A DNA stretch of 64,000 nucleotides from DASVCS01 sp036381495 (GTDB taxonomy: Bacteria > Gemmatimonadota > Gemmatimonadetes > Longimicrobiales > RSA9). Made by a program: the position numbers and the translations under genes. This document shows, piece by piece, positions 33,718-42,553 of the stretch; position 1 is the first letter of the stretch, and every line of letters starts with the position of its first letter. Under the pieces are notes generated by a model that did not search any database, was not told the origin of the DNA, and saw only the letters and a list, made by a program, of their open reading frames with translations. The stretch lies in contig DASVCS010000015.1 of assembly GCA_036381495.1 (NCBI GenBank), positions 8,900 through 72,899 on the forward strand, in the 5' to 3' direction.

Positions 33718-33741
33718 AGGCATCCGGCGTGGGAGGTGGCG

Positions 33742-34083
33742 ATGGCGAAAGGTGCGGCGAAGGCGGATCTGCTCCAGGGCACGCTGGATCTGCTGATCCT
33801 CAAGACGCTGGTGCTGGGGCCGTTGCACGGCTGGGGGATCAGCAAGCGGATCCGGCAGCTCTCGGGTGAGGTGCTCCAGGTCAACCAGGGCTCGCTCTAC
33901 CCGGCGCTCTACCGGTTGGAGGACCGGGGGTTGATCGAGGCGGAGTGGGGCGTCTCGCCCGAGGGTCGGCGGGCGAAGTTCTACCGGCTGACGCGGGCGG
34001 GGCGGGCGGCGTTCGTGGCGGAGCGGGAGGGTTGGCGCCTGTTCTCGGGGGCGGTGGACCGGATCCTGGAGGCGACGCCATGA
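33742..34083 (+). CDS. PadR-family transcriptional regulator
   Basis: 113 residues from ATG 33742, behind GGGAGGTGGCG. Winged helix: LLQGTLDLLILKTLVLGPLH, GWGISKRIRQLSGEVLQVNQ, GSLYPALYRLEDRGLIEAEW, KFYRLTRAGRAAF. This short PadR subgroup typically precedes, with a 4-nt overlap, a large MacB/FtsX-like ADOP permease gene. Here the overlap (ATGA at 34080) is preserved, but the permease is reduced to fragments, so the regulator has lost its usual partner. Confidence 0.95.
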   Translation: MAKGAAKADLLQGTLDLLILKTLVLGPLHGWGISKRIRQLSGEVLQVNQGSLYPALYRLEDRGLIEAEWGVSPEGRRAKFYRLTRAGRAAFVAEREGWRLFSGAVDRILEATP

Positions 34084-34248
34084 GGCCGGGGTGGAGCCGT
34101 CCGACGATGTGGCTGGCGCGCTGGCGGCGCCGGGGGCGGTACCTGCTCGGGCGTTCCGGCTGGCGACGGTCGGTCTCGCCCTCGGATTGCCGGGCGCGCT
34201 CGCGCTCACCCGGCTGGTCGGCGCGCCACGCGCCCTGGCTGGCACGTG
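34080..34248 (+). pseudogene. Deletion remnant of an ADOP/MacB-like permease
   Basis: ATG 34080 overlaps the PadR stop and reads RPGWSRPTMWLARWRRRGRY, like the N-terminus of PadR-linked permeases. About 70 nt later, in another frame (34148-34230), comes RLATVGLALGLPGALALTRL, which resembles the start of the last transmembrane block of the same family. The roughly 750 residues normally between them are absent. The most direct explanation is one internal deletion. Too short for certainty on either fragment alone; their order and position make the case. Confidence 0.6.
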
Positions 34249-34290
34249 GGATGCGCCTGAATCCGTCGCCACGGGATCGGTGGGCGGAGC

Positions 34291-36279
34291 ATGCGACGAA
34301 TCGGCCGGCCGCGAGTGAAAGATCGCGATGCAGCGCGGATCCAGCGCGCGGGTAAGCGGCGTGGGCCGAGGCCCGTGCCGCTCCGGCGGGCGGGGCTCGC
34401 GTTTCTCTTCATCATCCTCGCGCTCTTCGCGATCGCGCTGTTACCGCCCTGGGTGGCGCGGCAAACGGCGGGGCTACGGCAAGAGATCCAGGAAGTCATC
34501 CTGCCGGCGCAGGCGCTGGCGACCGAAATCCAATCGGCGCTCGCGCGTGAGGTGGCGGGGAGCCGTGGATTTCTCCTGACGGGTGATCGGCAGTTCCTGG
34601 ACATCGTCCGGGAGGCGCAGGCGGTCGAGATCAGGTCGGTGCGAGCGTTGGATCCGCTCGCACGCCGCCTGGGTCCGGGCGTGGGCGCGCAGGTCGATAC
34701 GATGGAGCGACGGATCGAGCGCTGGCACGCCCTGTCGGACTCGCTGGTGGCGGGCCTGATCGCGGGGGAGCGGTACGTCGCGGCGCTGCCGGAGCAGGAG
34801 GCGCGGTACGAGGCGGCCCTGACGTCGGCGGTCCGCCTCGAGTGGATGATCGAGGGGCTGCTCGTGGACCGGCAAGCGGCGATCGTTGCGGCCAACCGCA
34901 GGGGCTGGATCATCGGCGGCCTCCTCGTCGCGCTCGCGCTGGTCGCCGCACTGGATGCGGGCTGGCTGTACCGGCAGCAGCGCCGGCTGACCGAAGCCGT
35001 CGAGGAGTCGCGTGCCGCCGCGTTGCGGCAGGCGCGCTCGGAGGCGGCGTTGCGGGAGGCGGTCTCCGCCGTTGTCGCGGCGGCTACGACGGCGGAGGTG
35101 GTCCGCGCGATCGGAGCGCGCGCGCTGGTCGCGACGGACGCGGACGGCGCGTTCGTCGCGCGGCTGGATGCGGCGCGCGGCGAGCTCGAAGTCGCGGCTG
35201 CGGCCGGGAGTCCGGCACCGCCGCTGGAGATGCGCATCGCCTACCGCGGCTCTCTCTCGGAGCGGGTCATCACGCGGGGACGTCCGGAAATCGTGGCATC
35301 ACCCGAGGCGTATCCACCACTCGCGGAGCTGTGCGCCGAATGCTCGTTTCTCGCGGTTCCGCTGGGCGGAAGGGACCGGCCGTTCGGCGCGCTGTTCGTG
35401 GTGCGACGGCCGAGCCGGACGCCGTTCACGTCGGACGAAGTGGAACGCGCGCTCATCTTCGGCGAACTGGCGACGCTCGCCTTTCGCCGGCTCCAACTGC
35501 TGGAGACCTCGGAGCACCGGCGCCTCGAACTCCAACGACTCCTGGAGAGCCGCGACCGGCTCACGCGAGGTCTCTCGCACGACGTGAAGAACCCGCTGGG
35601 CGCCGCGGACGGCTTCCTCCAGCTCCTCGAGATGGGGGTCAGGGGCCCGCTGAACTCCGCCCAGCGCGAAGGCGTCGGCCGCGCGCGCGAGGCGATCCGG
35701 GAGGCAGTGCGGCTGCTCGACGAGGTCCTCGAAATCGCTCGTGCGGAGGCGGGTCAGCTCGGGCTCACGCTCGAACCGGCCGAAATCGGGCACATTGCGC
35801 ACAGCGCCGCCGAGGAATACCGGGCGCAGGCGGAGGCGAAGCATCTCGATCTGCGGGTCGCCATCCCCGAGGGGCTGACCACGATCGAGACCGATGCGGC
35901 CCGCGCACGGCGGATCATCGGGAACCTGCTCTCGAACGCGGTCAAGTACACGGGCGATGGCGGCCGCATCGAGATCCGTGTCACGGAGCGGGAGAACGGC
36001 GGGGCCCCGCGGCCCGGCCGCTGGATCGCGGTTGCCGTCACGGATACGGGGCCAGGGATCCCGAAGGAGAAGCAGCGCTGGATCTTCGAGGAATTCACCC
36101 GCATCGGAGGAGCGGGTGCCGAGCCGGGCGCGGGCCTCGGCCTGGCGGTCAGTCAGCGCCTGGCGCACGCGTTGGGCGGCGCGATCACGGTCGAGAGCGA
36201 GGTGGGTCGCGGGAGCACCTTCACGCTCTGGCTGCCGGTCGAGCCACCCACCGGTGCGGCGGTGGCCGAAGCCGCGTGA
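34291..36279 (+). CDS. Sensor histidine kinase with CHASE3-like, GAF and HATPase domains
   Basis: 662 residues. A transmembrane helix at about 32-53 (GLAFLFIILALFAIALLPPW) is followed by a helical periplasmic CHASE3-like domain (EVAGSRGFLLTGDRQFLDIV) and a second helix near 206-224. A GAF-like domain (about 255-400) precedes the kinase core. His430 lies in LSHDVKNPLGAADGFLQLLE; N-box NLLSNAVKYTGDGGRIEI; G-boxes DTGPGIPKEKQRWIFEEF and GAGLGLAVSQRLAHALGG. It is a membrane-bound kinase, with no response regulator adjacent. It starts within 45 nt of the permease remnant, so it may originally have lain downstream of that operon. Confidence 0.93.
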   Translation: MRRIGRPRVKDRDAARIQRAGKRRGPRPVPLRRAGLAFLFIILALFAIALLPPWVARQTAGLRQEIQEVILPAQALATEIQSALAREVAGSRGFLLTGDRQFLDIVREAQAVEIRSVRALDPLARRLGPGVGAQVDTMERRIERWHALSDSLVAGLIAGERYVAALPEQEARYEAALTSAVRLEWMIEGLLVDRQAAIVAANRRGWIIGGLLVALALVAALDAGWLYRQQRRLTEAVEESRAAALRQARSEAALREAVSAVVAAATTAEVVRAIGARALVATDADGAFVARLDAARGELEVAAAAGSPAPPLEMRIAYRGSLSERVITRGRPEIVASPEAYPPLAELCAECSFLAVPLGGRDRPFGALFVVRRPSRTPFTSDEVERALIFGELATLAFRRLQLLETSEHRRLELQRLLESRDRLTRGLSHDVKNPLGAADGFLQLLEMGVRGPLNSAQREGVGRAREAIREAVRLLDEVLEIARAEAGQLGLTLEPAEIGHIAHSAAEEYRAQAEAKHLDLRVAIPEGLTTIETDAARARRIIGNLLSNAVKYTGDGGRIEIRVTERENGGAPRPGRWIAVAVTDTGPGIPKEKQRWIFEEFTRIGGAGAEPGAGLGLAVSQRLAHALGGAITVESEVGRGSTFTLWLPVEPPTGAAVAEAA

Positions 36280-36303
36280 GGCGCCGGCCCCGCGCGATCC
36301 CGC

Positions 36304-37071
36304 CTATCGCCGTCCACGCCGCGCGCGCCCCGGGCCGCCGAAGGTGTAAGCCACGGCGAGTCGAAAGAGCGTCTGTCGCACCGTCGTCGGCTCATCGATG
36401 GTGAAACCCGTGAGCGGACGGAACGACTCTTCCCCGCTGAACGGGTTGCCGCCGCCGAACGTCGTCGCTTCCAGGCGCACCCGCCAGTGCCACGAGACGC
36501 GGTACTGAAGGCCCAGAATGCCCACCCCGCCGAGTCGCAGGCGGGTGTTGTCGCCACCCGAGCTGATCAGGTCTCGCTCCTCCTCGTCGTCGAGGCTCCA
36601 CCAGGCCAGCGCGAAGCCGAGCCCACCGTAGGGGACGAGCCGGATCCGCTCCGGGAGGAGGAAGCGAATGGCCTCGATGCTGAGGATGTTGCTGCTGAGG
36701 TCGGCGACGTCACCGATATCGAAGAGATCGGAGCCGTTCCCGGTGTCGTCTTCGTAGTCCAGTTCCGTCGAGGTGTGGGTGAAGGCGAGCCGGACCGTGG
36801 TGCGCGGGAGGATGGTTGCGCCGATCGATCCGCCGAAGCCGAACGCGTTGTCCGCGGTCAACTCCCGCTGGGCGCTGACGAGCGGTACGATCGTGGGCGA
36901 CTGCAAGAGGAACCGGCCGAAGTTGCTCAGTCCGCCGTAGAGCTCGATGGTCCAGTTGGGGAACCCGAGGAACCAGCGGGCCTCTTCGTCTCGCTGGGCC
37001 GCTGCCGGGCCGGGCGAGAGCATGATTGCCGTCAACGCGATCCATGCGACGATCGCCAGCCGCCTCGACAT
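36304..37071 (-). CDS. Outer-membrane beta-barrel-like protein, uncharacterised
   Basis: 255 residues from ATG 37071. A signal peptide (LAIVAWIALTAIMLSPGPAA, cut at AAAQ) is followed by alternating strands: WTIELYGGLSNFGRFL, AFGFGGSIGATILPRTTVRL, RLVPYGGLGFALAWW, LGLQYRVSWHWRVRLEATTF, and a terminal strand LFRLAVAYTFGG near the C-terminus, as in barrel proteins. It then ends in a short basic tail (RARRGRR). It resembles small OmpW/OMP_b-brl-type barrels; no function can be given. Convergent with the histidine kinase. Confidence 0.75.
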   Translation of the reverse strand: MSRRLAIVAWIALTAIMLSPGPAAAQRDEEARWFLGFPNWTIELYGGLSNFGRFLLQSPTIVPLVSAQRELTADNAFGFGGSIGATILPRTTVRLAFTHTSTELDYEDDTGNGSDLFDIGDVADLSSNILSIEAIRFLLPERIRLVPYGGLGFALAWWSLDDEEERDLISSGGDNTRLRLGGVGILGLQYRVSWHWRVRLEATTFGGGNPFSGEESFRPLTGFTIDEPTTVRQTLFRLAVAYTFGGPGRARRGRR

Positions 37072-37367
37072 ACCGCGCCTCTCTTTCCGTTCGTGGGCGG
37101 GCCCCTCCCGGCGGCCGCCGCGGGCAACCGCTGGTGCGCCCGCGGGGATCCGCAAGGCCATCCGCCGCCGCGCCGGCCGGTCCGCGTCGCGGAGCCGGGA
37201 TGGAGTGGCGGCGATTCGTTCGTCGGATCGCCCCCCGCAACTTCAATGCGAGCGGGCACGGCGGCCGGGGGCACGACCGGACCACGGGAGGCGTCGGCTG
37301 GCGAGAGGCGCGGGCGGGCGCGGGAAGCGCGCCCGGGATCGAATTCGGAGTGGTGCGGCAGCGGCTT

Positions 37368-37460
37368 TGCAGCGGTTCGCCCGCCGGTCTGGAGCCGCTC
37401 GGCCGCCCGCGCGCTCGCGACGCGCGGGTGCGACTCCGGACCGATAGGGCAACCGCTCTA
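37368..37460 (-). repeat. TAGAGCGGTTG terminal-inverted-repeat element, copy 2
   Basis: 93 bp read on the minus strand, from TAGAGCGGTTG (37460) to the imperfect inverted end CGAACCGCTGCA (37368). Internal blocks TCCGGAGTCGCAC and GCGGGCGGCCGAGCGGCTCC align with the other copies. Its first three bases are the stop codon of the DoxX gene at 37458. The rest of the gap 37072-37367 has no gene. Confidence 0.72.
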
Positions 37461-38141
37461 GCGTGCCATTCCGTGCCGGTGCCACGCGGCGAGCGCCCCG
37501 AACGCGGCGCCCGCGACGAGCGCGAGCGCTGCGCCGACCCATCCGAGAACGTTGAGATCCGCGACGTGCAGCCACGCCAGCACCCAGAACCCGACCAGCG
37601 CGGCGATGCCGCAGCCGGCGGGGTAGAGCAGGATCGCGCGCCTCGACATCGGCGCGGCCCGCTCGTGGCGGCCGGGGAGGAGGCGCTTCAGCCGATCGTA
37701 GTCCCAGACCAGGAGGTAAGCGCTCGCCAGGACCATCATCGCCGGGGCGACCGGCGCGCCGCCGATGTCCGTGGAGAGCCTGAGCAGGAAGATGTTGAGA
37801 ATGACCGGGAAATACATCACGGCGCCGAGCGTCGCCGTGCTCGGCAGCAGGAGCAGGAGCCCCGCGCCGACCTGCGCCCACCCGACGAAGGCGTACCAGG
37901 CGCCGGCTCCGTAGAAGGCGCCGAAGACGGAACCGATCGGCGTCGCGGAGTCGAAGCCGAGGCCGAAGCCGAACTCGCTCCTCATGACCTTGATCATCCC
38001 CGGGAGGATGAACGAGATCGCCAGGAAGACGCGAACGATCACCGTGACTTGTCGGAGGAACGCCGATGCCCGAACCCGGGCATAAAGACCGTTCATGCCC
38101 GTCGCGACGGGCTCCATCACCCGCTGCACTTCGCTGGACAC
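37458..38141 (-). CDS. DoxX-like membrane protein
   Basis: 227 residues from GTG 38141, behind GGAGGG; other in-frame starts are possible. Hydrophobic segments: VTVIVRVFLAISFILPGMIK, AWYAFVGWAQVGAGLLLLLP, TLGAVMYFPVILNIFLLRLS, VAPAMMVLASAYLLVW, ILLYPAGCGIAALVGFWVL and a C-terminal helix. The FILPGMIKVMRSEFG stretch is DoxX/DUF417-like. The biochemical role is unknown; some family members associate with redox enzymes. The stop codon TAG is the first triplet of repeat element copy 2. Confidence 0.8.
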   Translation of the reverse strand: MSSEVQRVMEPVATGMNGLYARVRASAFLRQVTVIVRVFLAISFILPGMIKVMRSEFGFGLGFDSATPIGSVFGAFYGAGAWYAFVGWAQVGAGLLLLLPSTATLGAVMYFPVILNIFLLRLSTDIGGAPVAPAMMVLASAYLLVWDYDRLKRLLPGRHERAAPMSRRAILLYPAGCGIAALVGFWVLAWLHVADLNVLGWVGAALALVAGAAFGALAAWHRHGMAR

Positions 38142-38568
38142 CCTGAATCCCTCCGCTCGCGGTGGTCGCGTGCCGGCAACGTCGCCGACACGGCATCGGC
38201 GCCGCCCGAGGCCAGCCGGACGGCACCTGAAGATTTCGCCCCCGACCGGTGTCGCGCAACCGTCGACGACGGCGGTGCGCCCGTCTCGTGGCCGGGCAGT
38301 CGGCCATCAGGATGCGCCGCGGAAGCGGCGGGGTGCCCGTATGCGCGGCCGAACGGGACGGACGCCTGCACGCTTCGCGGCAGGGGATCATCGCGGCGTC
38401 GGACGGCACCGGAACGGCGGCGGCGCCGAAATGCAGCGCCGGCGCCCGGACGGAGGGTCCGGGCGCCGGAGTGTGCGCGGCACGGGGTCGGCGCATCGGA
38501 TGGCGGCGCGCCCGCAGCGCGTGCCAGGGCGCCGACCGCGCCGCGCCGTCACGACACGGGGCGCGACC
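38142..38568. other. Intergenic gap between DoxX gene and M56 gene
   Basis: About 430 nt between the DoxX start and the stop of the M56-TonB gene, both on the minus strand. Open frames here are arginine-rich and match nothing I recognise. It should hold the DoxX promoter and the terminator of the upstream operon, but I could not pick either out. Confidence 0.4.
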
Positions 38569-40431
38569 TCACGATGCGGGTGCGCCCGCGGTCTGGAAGC
38601 TGACCGGGATCTGGATCCACACCGGGACCGGTTCGCCGTCCACGTTCAGCGCCGGCAAGAAGCGCATGACGTTCGCCACGCGCTGCGCGGCGGCGTCCAG
38701 CGCCGGATATCCGCTCGACGCCGAAACGGTCGCATTGACGACCGTGCCCTGCGCATCGATGAAGAGGAACATGGTCACCGAGCCGCCGATCCCGGCGTCC
38801 CGGAGCGCCGCCGGATATGACGCCGCCAGGGCCTGCTGCACCTCTGCGACGTTCGCGAGCGACGGCCTCACCCGCCCGATGGACGGCTGCTGCTTTTCTC
38901 CGGCGGCGCGACGCAGTGCGGCCGCGGCGGTGGTGAGGCGGCGCTCCCGTTCCGCCGACGGGGTGCTAGCCTCCGGTTCCGATGCCCCTCCGGCGCGCCG
39001 GAGCGACGGCGGGAACCTGAAATCGCTGCGGAACGTCCCGCCCGCGTCCGACGGCGTCAGGGTGCCGGAAAACGCCCGACCCTCATCGACCCGGAACGTC
39101 CCACCGGATTCCGGGAAGGTCAAGGTGCCCGGCAGCGGCCCACGCGCACGAGCGCCGGTCGACCGCACCTCACTCGGTTGCACCGCCTCCGCCAACCGCG
39201 CCGTGGCGGCCCGCACGGCGTCGCGCTCGGCCGCGGCGGCGGCGGCACGACCCTGTGCCGCCGCCTTCGTCGTGATGCGGATCTCGCCGCAGCCGCCGAG
39301 CTTCGTCGTGTGGCTGGCCGGATCGAAGCTGATCGCCGCGCCCTTGCGGACCTCGATCCTCTCGATGTCGTCCGGCCCGAGATTCTCGACCGCGGATTCA
39401 CCCTTGCCCGGGAAGGTCCCGATGCGAACGCCGTCGACGTACATGACGGGACGGCACTCGGCGGGATCCGCGCCGTCCGGCACGGGATCGAGGACGACGT
39501 GATCGCCGCCGACCGCGGCCTGCGGCTGCTCCTCGGGGATCGCCAGCGGCTCGGGCGCCTCGCACGCGCCGATCACGAGGAGCGCGGAAGCGCCGGCGCT
39601 TGCGAGGAACCGGCCGCGGCGCGGCCCGCCGCGCCGGCCGATCAGTCGGATCCGGCGCTCGAGAAACGGCTTCGGTTCGACGAGCCCCGCCATCATCAGC
39701 GCGCCGGCGCCGCGACGCCGGCCCACTTCGAGGAGCAGTTCACCATACGCGCGCGCATCCGGCACCCGTCGCAGAACGCGCGCATCGCAGTCCAGCTCCA
39801 GCGCCTGGCGCAGGCGCCAGAACTGCCACCACAGCGCGGGGTTCCACGGCATGGCGATGAGCGCCGCGACGGCCGCGACCACCAGCCGTGGATCCCCGGC
39901 GCGCAGGTGCTCCGACTCGTGGAGCAGCATCAGCTCCCGAAGCCGCGCGTCCAGTGCCAGCGCCCACTCGGGGATCACGATCGAGCCACGCACGAAGCCC
40001 AGTGCGGCCGGACCGGTCCGCCCGGACACCAGGACCGGCGTCCCGCCCACCTCCGCCCGACGCCACCCCGCGCGCTCGCGCCACAGCCGCAGCAACGAGG
40101 CAAGCACCACGAGCAAGAAGAGCGCCGATGCCGCCAGCCAGGCGTACCGGAGCGAGGTGTCGAGGAGTCCGGCGGCCGGCGCCGCCGGGAGCGACGGCTG
40201 GACCACGATCTGTTCGAGGACCGCCGGGTCCGCGGTGACCGGCGCTTCCCCACCCCACGACGGCCACCCCAGCCATGCCGCCAGCGGCATGGCCAGCGAG
40301 CCCGCCATCGCGCCGACCCACACCCAGCGCACCGGGCGGCCCGCCGCCCGCAGCGCCGCCTCGCCCGCAACGGCGGCGATTCCCAACAGCGTCGCGACGA
40401 GCGCGCAGTAGAACAGCCATGTCGCCATCAT
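38569..40431 (-). CDS. M56 protease with plug-like segment and TonB C-terminal domain
   Basis: 620 residues from ATG 40431, overlapping the BlaI stop (ATGA). Residues 1-300: four membrane helices and the M56 zinc motif HESEH (His171, Glu172, His175) in LMLLHESEHLRAGDPRLVVA. After another helix with a lipobox-like CEAP sequence (SALLVIGACEAP), residues about 325-390 read like a TonB-dependent receptor plug: PVMYVDGVRIG, DIERIEVRKGAAISFDPA, GGCGEIRITTKAA. The end (VQQALAASYPAALRDAGIGG, SVTMFLFIDAQGTVVNATVS, PVPVWIQIPVSF) is a TonB domain. The protein could sense or shuttle an outer-membrane signal and cleave BlaI. The three-part architecture is unusual. Confidence 0.9.
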   Translation of the reverse strand: MMATWLFYCALVATLLGIAAVAGEAALRAAGRPVRWVWVGAMAGSLAMPLAAWLGWPSWGGEAPVTADPAVLEQIVVQPSLPAAPAAGLLDTSLRYAWLAASALFLLVVLASLLRLWRERAGWRRAEVGGTPVLVSGRTGPAALGFVRGSIVIPEWALALDARLRELMLLHESEHLRAGDPRLVVAAVAALIAMPWNPALWWQFWRLRQALELDCDARVLRRVPDARAYGELLLEVGRRRGAGALMMAGLVEPKPFLERRIRLIGRRGGPRRGRFLASAGASALLVIGACEAPEPLAIPEEQPQAAVGGDHVVLDPVPDGADPAECRPVMYVDGVRIGTFPGKGESAVENLGPDDIERIEVRKGAAISFDPASHTTKLGGCGEIRITTKAAAQGRAAAAAAERDAVRAATARLAEAVQPSEVRSTGARARGPLPGTLTFPESGGTFRVDEGRAFSGTLTPSDAGGTFRSDFRFPPSLRRAGGASEPEASTPSAERERRLTTAAAALRRAAGEKQQPSIGRVRPSLANVAEVQQALAASYPAALRDAGIGGSVTMFLFIDAQGTVVNATVSASSGYPALDAAAQRVANVMRFLPALNVDGEPVPVWIQIPVSFQTAGAPAS

Positions 40432-40805
40432 TGCTCGCCCTCCTTGCCCAGACGTTCATCCAGCAGCGCGCGCATCCTCCTCAAATCCTCTTCCGTCAGT
40501 CGCCGGTCCGACACGAGCTGCGTCAGCAGCAACTCCGGCCGGCCGGCGAACAGCTTCCGGACCATCCGCCCCAGCGCACTCGCACCCGCGCGCTCCCGCT
40601 CCACCAGCGGATGATACCGGTACGCCCGCCCCGCCTCCCGATGCCCCACGTACCCCTTCTCTTCGAGCGTCCGCAGCACCGTCAGCACCGTCGTGTACGC
40701 CAGCTCATCCGGAAGCCGCTCCTTCACCTCCGCCACCGTCGCGGCGCCCAACTCCCACAGCACCGCCATCACGTCCAGCTCCCGTTCCGTGAACGAAATC
40801 TCCAC
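40428..40805 (-). CDS. BlaI/MecI-family repressor, second copy
   Basis: 125 residues, GTG start at 40805, six nt after AGGAGGTGGCGA. Winged helix: ISFTERELDVMAVLWELGAA, YTTVLTVLRTLEEKGYVGHR, EAGRAYRYHPLVERERAGAS. C-terminal dimerisation helices follow (KLFAGRPELLLTQLVSDRRL). It is coupled by ATGA overlap to the M56-TonB gene. Upstream, a predicted lipoprotein frame overlaps the first 100 nt. It is distinct in sequence from the BlaI at 24482, so the two operons are probably not a recent duplication. Confidence 0.94.
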   Translation of the reverse strand: MEISFTERELDVMAVLWELGAATVAEVKERLPDELAYTTVLTVLRTLEEKGYVGHREAGRAYRYHPLVERERAGASALGRMVRKLFAGRPELLLTQLVSDRRLTEEDLRRMRALLDERLGKEGEQ

Positions 40806-41538
40806 TCGCCACCTCCTGCATGAATCTCGCTTCGCCCCGCGCCGTCCGCTCCGCGGCCGCGCCTCCGGGCGGATCCGGCCCGGCCCGATCACCACCGCCA
40901 CCGGGCGGCCGCGATGGTGGACCGATCACCGCCGGAAGCTCGGCCGCGCCCGAGATCAACTCGACCGGCTCTTCGTCCAGCGGCACCACCGCCGTGAAAT
41001 AGTAGCGCCCCGGCCGGATCGTGTCGCCGATCACCGACGGCATCACCTCCGTCATCGTGAGAGACCGCGACGCATTCGCCGGCACCACCAGCGGTTCGCC
41101 GCCCCCACGACAGGACCCGTCCTCTCGCTCCTCCCATGCCCGCCCCGTCCGCCGCGCCCACCCCCGCAAGCGTATGTACTCGTCCCACGCCGGGAACCCC
41201 ACCCGCTCCGGCGTCGTGTACAGCCGGACCCACACCATACAGGCGATCGGCGGCACCTCGACCGGCTCATCCCCACCGTTCTCCACCAGGATCTCCGTCC
41301 GGATCTGCACCGGCGCCACGGAGATGAAGCTCGTCACCGCCCGGTACGTCACATCCCCGTCCTCCCAAACCGGACGCGGACCTCTCGCCCCGCCGAATAG
41401 ACCGAACACCGCCGAACACCCGGCCAGGCACACCGTCCCGAGCGCCGCCGACAGGCCGGCCGCCACGCAGAGCGCCGGGTGCCGACGCTCGCCCACACCG
41501 GGACGACGGCGCCGCGACCGCGTGCCGACGACGATCAC
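40705..41538 (-). CDS. Putative lipoprotein upstream of second BlaI operon
   Basis: A GTG at 41538 gives 277 residues. ALCVAAGLSAALGTVCLAGC is a clear lipoprotein signal with lipobox LAGC. The mature part has a plausible beta-rich region: DVTYRAVTSFISVAPVQIRT, ILVENGGDEPVEVPPIACMV, RYYFTAVVPLDEEPVELISG. The last 70 residues are Gly/Arg-rich and run 101 nt into blaI, an unusual overlap. Either the overlap is real, or a frameshift near 40880 hides an earlier stop. No family recognised. It could be the sensor or target of the BlaI/M56 system. Confidence 0.6.
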   Translation of the reverse strand: MIVVGTRSRRRRPGVGERRHPALCVAAGLSAALGTVCLAGCSAVFGLFGGARGPRPVWEDGDVTYRAVTSFISVAPVQIRTEILVENGGDEPVEVPPIACMVWVRLYTTPERVGFPAWDEYIRLRGWARRTGRAWEEREDGSCRGGGEPLVVPANASRSLTMTEVMPSVIGDTIRPGRYYFTAVVPLDEEPVELISGAAELPAVIGPPSRPPGGGGDRAGPDPPGGAAAERTARGEARFMQEVASGDFVHGTGAGRDGGAVGVGRRDGGGGEGAASG

Positions 41539-41746
41539 GCGCCACCGCCGACCGGCGGCGCTCACGCCGCGCACCCCGCAACCGCTCCGGCGCCCGGCTC
41601 CTTCGGCACGACGGCCGAGCGACGGCCCGCAACGCCCGCGTCCGTCCAACCGTTGCCAAGCATCGATCCTGGTCCCCCGCTCGCCCGGTCCGGCCGGCCC
41701 GCCCGGCTGGCCGCGCCGGACGGCTTCACGCTGGCACCCCGGCGAA

Positions 41747-41808
41747 CTACTAGTCTTCTAATACACGATGGCACGCGCGACGCGCGTTGTCAACTATCTG
41801 GGTAGTAG
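41747..41808 (-). promoter_or_regulatory. Candidate BlaI-operator region of the second operon
   Basis: CTACTA at 41747-41752 and TAGTAG at 41803-41808 are inverted half sites, with TTGACA (minus strand, 41793-41788) and TATTAG (41763-41758) between them. The 24-nt spacing of the latter two is too long for a normal promoter, so the exact -10 is unsettled. The TAC-rich half sites resemble those at 24346-24375 before the other blaI. The region is far less GC-rich than its surroundings. Confidence 0.45.
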
Positions 41809-41961
41809 ACGGCCGCGGTGCTCCGCGCGTGCCGCACGACCGGACGGCGCCGGACCCGATGATGCTCCCGGCTGGAGTGGTTACCGCATCAATCCAGAGT
41901 CGAGCGTGCGGATCGCGAGTCCGTCACGAAAGGCGGAGCGGCTCCGAATCGGCGGACGGCG

Positions 41962-42330
41962 CTAGCCGCGCCAGGCCGCATAGGCCAGGAGCGCCCAGCC
42001 GGCGAGGAAGGAGAGGCCGCCGAGCGGCGTGATGAAGGCGACGGGGCGGGGTCCGCCGAGTGCGAGGAGGTAGAGGCTGCCGGAGAAGAGGAGGATGCCG
42101 AGGGTGAAGAGCCAGCCGGCCGCGGTGAGGGCGCCACTGGTCCAGCGAGTCGCGGCGAGGCCGACGGCGAGGAGGGCGAGTGCGTGATAGAGCTGGTAGC
42201 GGGCCGCGAGCTCGAAGGTGTCGAGCCGGTCGGGCGTGAGCCGGCCTTCGAGCGCGTGTGCGCCGATGGCGCCGAGGGCGACGCCGAGCAGTCCGGCGAT
42301 CGAGCCGATGATGAAGAAGACTCTGTCCAA
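41962..42330 (-). CDS. DUF423-family membrane protein
   Basis: 122 residues from TTG 42330, eight nt after GGAG; this gives the normal DUF423 length. Four transmembrane helices: VFFIIGSIAGLLGVALGAIG, YQLYHALALLAVGLAA, TAAGWLFTLGILLFSGSLYL and GGLSFLAGWALLAYAAW. The conserved AIGAHALEGRLTPDRLDTFE and GRLT motifs are present. The function of YwdK/YgdD-like DUF423 proteins is unknown. Monocistronic. Confidence 0.92.
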   Translation of the reverse strand: MDRVFFIIGSIAGLLGVALGAIGAHALEGRLTPDRLDTFELAARYQLYHALALLAVGLAATRWTSGALTAAGWLFTLGILLFSGSLYLLALGGPRPVAFITPLGGLSFLAGWALLAYAAWRG

Positions 42331-42553
42331 GCTGTCGCTCCGGTCGGGGTGGCGCGGGCGGCCGCGGTCCCGGCGTGTCGCCGCGGGCGTGGCGCGGCTG
42401 TGGACCAGACTACCCGGCGTGTGCATGGTGCGTCAAGGAACCGGTCGGCGCGGTCCGGGTCTAATACGGCGTTCGCGCAAGCCAATCGCCTCTGCGACGC
42501 TGCCTCCGTCCACGCCGGGTGATGGAGCGGCGCCGCGGCAAACCGGGAGATCG

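Noticed and set aside
32000..34272. Long antisense frames across the Rieske-flavoprotein and folE genes
   Set aside because: No recognisable domain; sense frames have all cofactor and zinc ligands.
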